Positions 57,051-64,000 of a DNA stretch of 64,000 nucleotides are shown here, one piece after another (the stretch's first letter is position 1; each line of letters opens with the position of its first letter). Source of the DNA: Pseudeuparius sepicola (lineage: Eukaryota > Arthropoda > Insecta > Coleoptera > Anthribidae); contig OY987298.1 of the NCBI GenBank assembly GCA_963920635.1, forward strand, positions 58,073,949-58,137,948. Reading direction: 5' to 3'. Made by a program: the position numbers and the translations under genes. The notes beneath the pieces are model-generated. The model saw only the letters and a list, made by a program, of their open reading frames with translations. It searched no databases and was not told the DNA's origin.

Positions 57051-57869
57051 CTGGACCGACACTATATTAAAGACCTGTGCATAGTGCTGTTTCAACCGAT
57101 CGCCACTGGCACCACACGACGAAACAAATTTACTGGGTGGTTTAATGCTAAAAACACCATTGTTGCAGTATATTTTATAAAATAAAAACATGCAAATATG
57201 TATGTTACAACAAATTTAACATTCAAAATGAAATAAAATATTTGTTTGTTATGTCCCTTTAATTTGACAAGTTTACATGGCATATTTCCATACATTTTCT
57301 TCAGAAAAGCGAGTAAAAAGCAAGCAAGAGTAGGTATTTGGTGCCTTTTAGTTTGTAATTAAGTCCATGGATAGTTTTAGTGTAAGTAGATTAAATTTTT
57401 CAATGTCTTCTTTATATGTATATAGTGCTTCACTTTGGAGCTATAAACAAATTTTTCTCTTCTCATTCTTGCATACTTTTCAAAATATTTTCCAAAATAA
57501 TATCTAGATTTCTCGCTTTTTCAGCTGGTTGATCAGATCATCCCATAATTCCAAAATAGTGTTTATTCTTCTGCAATTCGCCTAATGGTCTCTGCATACC
57601 ATTTTCTTCATATGCAGGGAAATTTCATGTTATCACAAACAAATATACCTATAAAAGCTGTGCTAATTCGATAAAATTGCCAAATACTGGACCAAAGACA
57701 ATTCGTTACCGTAAAAAAATGTAAATAGTAATAAAGCTGGATATTTAAAATTTATAACAATAACCTATAATAAGTCACCATTTTTTTCGTCGAGTAGTGC
57801 CACTCCAGTCTGTAAACAACAATGAAATATGACGTCATGCTTCGGGTCTTTAATATAGTGTCGGTCCAG
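57051..57869. mobile_element. P-like element, copy B
   Basis: Starts CTGGACCGACACTATATTAA and ends TTAATATAGTGTCGGTCCAG. Exact ACTGTAC copies flank it (57044-57050 and 57870-57876). It matches the outer parts of copy A (48492-50519) but lacks the THAP exon region, so it is a shorter deletion derivative. Confidence 0.85.
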
Positions 57870-58412
57870 ACTGTACACATAGAATCTGGGCCTTATAAAT
57901 CAACATTAAAGTATGAAACCCGATATTTAATATACTTTTTCGAAAAGCACGCAGAAACAAGCTGAAATCTTCTGAAAATACTTTTCACTCAAAATTGGCC
58001 ACCACATAAGCATTCAAGTAATTTCCTGGCCTTTAACAATTAACAATTTTGTATAAAGATTTCTAATGATGCCTTACAGTAAAGTACATTTTACAAAAAT
58101 ATTGTATATAATTTGGATAAAGTGGTTACTTAATAGGAATTTTGACATCGACATACATTTTTGTGTTTTAATGTGATAAACCCAATTTTCTCTGTAATTT
58201 TAAAGGCTAATAATAATTGTTGATGGTTCAAAAACTATACTTGCGTAGAATTTTCCGAGGAATTCGAATATGACGTCAAAAAGTTACTTAAAAATACCCT
58301 TTTGCAAAAAATTGTGATGGGTAATTTTAACACGCAATATTAGTAATGAATATACGGGGAGTAACAAAAAATTGCAGCTTATTGTTTCTGCCGATTTGAC
58401 CGAAAGTGAGCA

Positions 58413-59518
58413 ATCAATCAATCAATTAATCAAGTCAAGGGGTGGCAGCCTCAGATCGGCCCGGCACGTAGGCCTCCATGGGCCCATTGTGCCCCCCTGG
58501 CCGGTATCACGGCAGCCAGCATACCGGCCTTCTTAATGAAGACCCGCAGCTCCCCCATCCTGACACCATACACGCCCTCATCGCATAGCCTAACCAAGCC
58601 GAAGGACTCTAATCTGACCCTGTTAAGTGCAGGGCACACTGTTACTACGTGGTGGGGGGTCTCCTCTTCTTCCAGGCACCATCTGCACTCCCGCTCCTCC
58701 TCGACCCCAATGAGGTGTAGGTGGCTGGCCAAATGACAGAGCCCAGTGAGGACCCTCACCAAATCCTTAATCTCCTTTCTTGGCAGACCCAGCAACTCCC
58801 GGGATAAGGCCGGCGATGGCCCACGAATCATGAGCCTCGTCTACCTCATCCCCGGAGCTCTGAGCCACTCCTCAAAGAATCTGCCCTGCAGCCATTCGTC
58901 CAGAACTCCAATTGCTACCCGAGGTGCGATCCCCAGAAGGGGTTCCGGTCCCATCGGCCTGCTCATGGATCCCTCCCTGACCAAAAGGTCGGCAGTCTCA
59001 TTTCCCTCGATGCCCGAATGCCCAGGCACCCAGGACAGAGTCACCTTGTTCCCTTCAGCCACCAGTTTGAGCAGACTCGCCCTACATTCGTCCACCAGAG
59101 GAGAGCTGCTTGGCTGTCGGAGTAGAATATCATCGCGCGCCTCCTAACCCGGAGTTTGAGTGATTCCTCCGCCCTCACCATAATGGCAAACAACTCCGCC
59201 TGGAACACCGTAGTGTGTTCTCCTAGGGAGACTGTAAGTTTACAGGCCAGTTCCTTGCAGTAGGTGCCGGCCCCCGTTCCCTTCCCCATCTTGGACCTGT
59301 CTGTGTACCAGACTAGTCCCTTCCGGGTACTAGTGTTCCCTTCCATCCACTCTTTCCTTTCTGGGAAGGAGAAGTGGAGTATGTCATAGAAGCCAATAGA
59401 GGGCTCTTTCATGTCCCTTCTCATCTCCAGGACGAGAAGCACCTCCCTTAGCTCAGACCATAGCCTCTGATACGCACAAAAGTGAGCTCCCAGAAGCCCA
59501 CATGTTAAGACCCTCTAA
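58413..59518 (-). mobile_element. 5'-truncated non-LTR retrotransposon (Jockey/I type)
   Basis: Minus-strand insertion with 14-bp flanking repeats ACCGAAAGTGAGCA (58399-58412) and ACCGGAAGTGAGCA (59519-59532), one mismatch. The 3' end is a short CAAT repeat tail (58411-58434, reading ATTG on the coding strand), as some LINE groups have instead of poly(A). Only the RNase H and C-terminal part is present. Confidence 0.88.
58451..59442 (-). pseudogene. LINE RNase H and C-terminal Cys/His region
   Basis: RNase H would remove the RNA strand during reverse transcription. Motifs on the minus strand in order: LVWYTDRSKMGKGTGAG (first Asp; the usual Gly before Ser is Arg), TTVFQAELFAIM (Glu), IFYSDSQAALL (Asp) and WVPGHSGIEGNETADLLV (Asp). 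A zinc-knuckle-like ECRWCLEEEETPHHVVTVCP follows near the C-terminus. A frame change near 59090 and an in-frame TAG near 58840 break it. The reverse transcriptase and endonuclease are missing through 5' truncation. Confidence 0.88.
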
Positions 59519-60275
59519 ACCGGAAGTGAGCATTACCTGGTCAGATTTTTGAGACATCCTGTATATTTTGGGTTTTTAGGTTCCGTTTGTTCTCCCTTCG
59601 TAGATATTCTTTTGTTTTATAAAAACAAATTAAAATACTTAATTTAACATTTCATTTGGGATATCATTATTAACATGATAACGCTATCATTGCACAATAA
59701 TTAATTATTTCCATGGGTAACAAGATCTTATGTCAACCACAAATGTTACGAATATTTTTTCTAAAGTTTTTGTTGCACATACGGAACAAACAGGCATCAA
59801 ATTGAGTGGGACATTTTGCTGTACAAAACACACATAATTAAATATTTTTAAAATTTAATTTTCGAGCCCAAGAGGTTCAAAATTTGGCGGTAATCCACAC
59901 AACAAAACTAATGTCGCACATAAAATTTGTCAGTTCTTGCAAACAATTGTCATGTTACAGCGGTTTAAAATTTTTGTAGGTGGCCATGGACAGCAACTTT
60001 CATCATGCCAAAGAAGGCTATCCATCGCACCCGCCTCCGATTTTTTCTTATATAAATGTGATTAAATTTGCATCTTTGCATGGAATGAGAAAAACATATT
60101 GTTGGAGATAAACTATAATATGGGTGGAATTGGGAGAACAAAAGGAACCTAAAAACAAAAAAATCTGACCAAGTTATATTTATGCTTATTCATTACTAAC
60201 ATTCCGTGTTAAAATTCATCTTCACAACTTTTTGGAAAAGATTATTTTTTTTAAATAACTTTTTGACTGGAGGCG

Positions 60276-63200
60276 GGGCCGCTGTGGCAATATTCGGAGC
60301 ATTGCTTGCTATTTAGACTGCATGTTTTTCTGCCTACGATCAACCTTTGTTCGAATCGAGGCAGACTGCATGCACGTCTACAGAAAAACACCGCTGATGG
60401 CCAAGAGCACTGTACAAACTGTGGATTCACTGTATTGCTCCTTAATAGCTTTATCTGTGTGATTTGGAAATCGTCCTACACTCACTGGGATTACTTCATT
60501 TTTCTAGGGTTTTCCATAGTACTTGAGCGAGCAAATGCTATCCTAGTTTTATCTGGAAAAGTCGGCCCTAGCCGCAAATGGCAAAGAAGGCAAAATAATA
60601 GTAATTGCCTCCCTACCCCCGCATATGCATTCAGTTGCTTCTGGGATACTCCTAGTTTGGAGTATTTTGAGGGTGAGAATTATTATTATTATTAACTCTT
60701 ATGTCATATTCGAATTCCTTGTAAAATTCTACACAAGTTTATTTTTGAACCATGAATTTATCTTTAAATTTACCGAGAAAATCGGGTTTATTACATTAAC
60801 TGGGACACCCATGCACACTAAAGTACCTCAAAGATTTCACCTCGAATCACATTCAAGGTGACGTGAAAAAGTTTACCCTTCAACTCCCTACTCAACCCTA
60901 CTTCAAAATCTTGAAAGGCTCTTGAAAAATGCTTTAAGTTTAGTATTGCCAAATTAAGGTACATTTGGTTCAGTAATGGAGACGTATTTAACAATAATCA
61001 TTAGAGATTCTTTAGAAATATGTCGGTGCATACAAGCAAACACCGAGGGGTGTCTAAAGATAAAGCAAAAGAGATTGTACAGGAAGTAGGCATTTTTTCC
61101 CTGCCAATCTTAATTAATCAATTGAAATACTATTATTATAGATACTCAATAAGTGACACCTGCTTAATAATATCTAGTTATTGTTTTCTTATGTCTGATT
61201 TTAGTATATCAATTAATGATATACTATATATATATAAATGAAATGTTCATAATTATTATTTTCGTTCTCTTTATGCCATACTTTTGCTTCCATGTTCCCA
61301 TAGTAATGCTTTTTGCTCTCTTATAAAATGCAATTGAAAACCATTTTTGGTATAATTTTATGGAGATTTATTCGAGATATCAAATGCTGAATTAAATCAA
61401 TTATTGTTGAATAAGTCGATACTAAGTACAGACTCGAGTACAGAACCAAATGTTAGTTTGATATCAGATGTCACCGTAAAGTATTGTTGCCATTTAAGAT
61501 TTTCAAATGGTAGTTGGTGGGGGAGTAGGAGAGGGAGAGGGGACCTCTATCACCGTCACTTACTATAAAATTTCGTTTCCCCCTCCTTACTATCCAAACG
61601 AGTTTGATGAATGAAGATAGTTAGGTGGTTGCAAATTAAGGTGGGGTCAGTCAGCAAGGTTGTTGGAGTTTAAAGGTTGCATCGTAACCACATCGGGAGG
61701 TCAGCCAATCGGAATTTAGATTGGAAAAGCGCGCGAATACTTCACTCAGTTGCCAAGTTTGAATACGAGCACAGAATAGCCACCGTAACAGAAGCCGTCT
61801 TACGTATATAAAATAGTAGGAACGCAAAGGAGACTCGCCCTGAAAATCGAGTCTCCACAGGAGTGGGAATCGGCAGTAGTTCAGGCTATTGCCTAATAGA
61901 TGGCGCTCGGTTCAACGTTAGTTTTCATGGAGTACGGAGTGGGGACGGTGTGGGGATATGGAGGGTTGCCAAACTTACTGCTTTATGATTAATACCAGGA
62001 TTTTATATTAACTCACGGGAACCTCGGGCAATAACTTTGTGATTTAACAAATTCAGCGAGATGAAATAATGGCACAATCGTATTTAAATGTAGTCAACCT
62101 CATTTAATACCACATATTATTTATGTTATATACATATTTATAGAGTCTCGTAAAAATAGTTGCAAAATTTGGTAGTAATTTGTCGTTTCTCACTGTATGA
62201 CATTGCGTAAAAGAAATAGGGCAAGACAGCAAATTAATCGCTCGTTTGTTCTGTGCTCCTATGGTATACTTATTAGGTATTTCACTATTTGTTTTGTTTG
62301 AAGTGGATTGAAAACTGTGGTAATGGCACGCAGTTTTTGTAAATGAATAATATATTATTAGTCAAAGGTGTACCCACATTTATCATACGATAATGATTAT
62401 TTAATACAATTATTATTAGTGGAAGGTGCCGGTATAGGTCTAGATTTTGGTATAGGTACACCCAATATTTATCACATGATAATGAGCACAAAAACAGGTG
62501 GATTAAGGATTACAAGTTTGTTCGGCGAATGTTCCGGCACTACGCCCTACGTCACAACTCCCGTCCTTGTCTGACTCGTGAATTGTAAGTCGTGAGGATT
62601 CACACATGTTTGTGCGAAGGAAGAGTGACTAATTGGAATTACTTATTATTTCAGCTTTATGCCATTTGCGGCTCGGAAAAATATAGAAGATTATAAAGTC
62701 TTTAAATACTTCCACATCATCACGTGAGTGTGTGTATGTGAGGCATTTTTTTTTAAATTTGGTACAAGTTAGGTATATTCTTAAAATAGGAATGAAATAG
62801 ATGAAAATTGAGGGTTTATTAGTTGTTTTTTTAATTCAGTTGTTTTTAGCCAACAAAATTTTAAAATAGCAATTTTAACAATATTTTGAAGAAAGTGACT
62901 GAGAATATTTTCGAGAGGACTAAAGTTAAAAAAAAAACATGAAATTAACCATTATAATTTTAGAATTTGTTAAAGCATTGGAATGTATTATTATTACCTA
63001 CCTAATGATTAAAAAAAGTAAAAGTAATGTTTCCATTGGCAATGGTTCTTTTCTTTTTATTGGCAACAATGATTTTCCTGTATAATATATTGGAGTTTGT
63101 GTGTGCGTGTTTCACGGATAACTTTCGGATGGGCTGAGATATCGAATTCAAATTTAGTATCTTGCCTACACGGTTTGGATTGCTTTTGGGCAAAACCACT

Positions 63201-64000
63201 CCACGGAAAGGGGTGGAATCGGGCCAAAGTAGTTTTCAGCGAACAAAATTTGTACATTTGTAGAGAGTATTTTTGACATGATTATAAAAAAGGGGTTTGT
63301 TGAGAGACAGTGTAATGTGGTGAATTTGAGAATAGATAATTTGAGAAAAAAATGTCAATACTGCCAATATGCCGGTTTCAATTTGCTTTAGCATTTGTGC
63401 ATAAGCATGTAAGATAATAGGTATTGAATGTAAAAATATACAGGATAAGTCATTTCTATCCTCCGACCCGACAATAGATATGTGGTATACGACAGTATTT
63501 TTGAAAATAAATGGTTTCTTGTATAACGTTTTCTCCAGAAAGGCCTCGTTTCCACGCTACAGGGTGTTAAAGTTTTTCTAAAAAGTTATTGTTTTATTTT
63601 ATAATTTCAAGGGAATTAAGTAAAATTAAATTTGCCGCGAAACAGTAAATGTCTGGAAAAAAATTGTATTATAAAAAATTAGTTTACAATTAAGTATTCT
63701 AAAGGACAACGCAAAAAAATTTACACATTATACCTTACTATTTTTTTTTAATTTAGTGAGTCGATCACCCGTATGCATGAGGGACTCAACCTTGCGTCCT
63801 AATATGGAAATGTATCCAGATATACTCTGTACCAAATTTGGTTAAAATACCTTTTGCTAGTTTAGAAATTATGAAATAAAATAATATTCTAAATATTTAA
63901 CTTAGAAAAATATCCAAGAAAATGAATTTGCCTCATTTCAAGAACATTGTCACAATATTTAAGTAGACAGTAGACGTCCCTGAAGACACCAACGAAATCA
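60276..64000. other. No gene recognised
   Basis: The largest unexplained stretch. The longest open frame (60306-60695, 129 codons) has no motif I recognise and contains a 10-bp direct repeat AGACTGCATG. 61800-61930 is more GC-rich and could be a promoter or untranslated exon. 63440-63560 has words (ACAGGGTGTTAAAG) of an old MITE. Confidence 0.35.

Larger units (their letters stand above)
58270..60275. mobile_element. Foldback element hosting a LINE
   Basis: Arms at 58270-58398 plus 59533-59600 and at 60130-60275 are inverted copies; GTCAAAAAGTTACTTAAAAA is mirrored near 60255, and TTTTTAGGTTCC is mirrored at 60141. The 1106-bp LINE fragment splits the left arm. No transposase. Confidence 0.75.

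Noticed and set aside
58536..59147. Plus-strand open frames of 66 and 133 codons
   Set aside because: They lie antisense to the LINE RNase H region and have no motif of their own.
60270..60375. tRNA or tRNA-derived SINE (contains TTGTTCGAATCGAGG, like a B box)
   Set aside because: No acceptor stem, A box or anticodon arm could be laid out, so the B-box-like word is probably chance.

Overview
The window is nuclear DNA of an insect. The evidence is one host gene with GT-AG introns, stacked TA-flanked mariner/Tc1 elements, hAT, P-like and Mutator-like elements, a Jockey/I-type LINE, and recurring GTAGGTACCTA-type words. I could not decide the order. The density of protein-coding sequence is very low and most of the window is nested transposable-element sequence.

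Layout. 0-8 kb: TA-flanked foldback MITEs, a broken mariner (3993-5924) and a broken Tc1 element (6506-8114). 8-14 kb: a hAT-type MITE and two large foldback elements. 14-18 kb: a P-like element with a THAP exon, and a hAT-type element nested in a TA-flanked one. 18-25 kb: nested hAT elements with 8-bp target duplications, two opposite copies of a 489-bp MITE, and a hAT element filled with ATCGAT words. 26-35 kb: the proteasome beta-4 gene (four exons), whose 8-kb third intron is mostly one 6-kb mariner-type element that contains a frameshifted SWIM zinc-finger gene. 35-42 kb: repeats, hairpins and tiny palindromic insertions. 42-47 kb: a broken P-element (THAP9-like) transposase gene whose first exon is interrupted by a foldback element. 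48-58 kb: two copies of a second P-like element, one carrying a THAP exon and a nested Mutator-like MITE, plus a diverged tandem repeat. 58-60 kb: a 5'-truncated LINE nested in a foldback element. 60-64 kb: nothing recognisable.

Main discovery. At least eight tiny palindromes (18-34 bp), and one of 73 bp, are each flanked by an exact or near-exact 7-8 bp direct repeat. Several share terminal sequence with longer elements here that also have 7-bp target duplications, and two elements with 7-bp duplications carry THAP exons. P-element transposase is known to cut about 17 nt inside the element, so rejoined empty sites keep roughly 16-17 nt of each terminal repeat. The palindromes (maximum 34 bp, often 16+16 or 17+17) fit this exactly. 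I infer that they are excision scars of a P-superfamily group that makes 7-bp duplications. All comparisons were done by eye.
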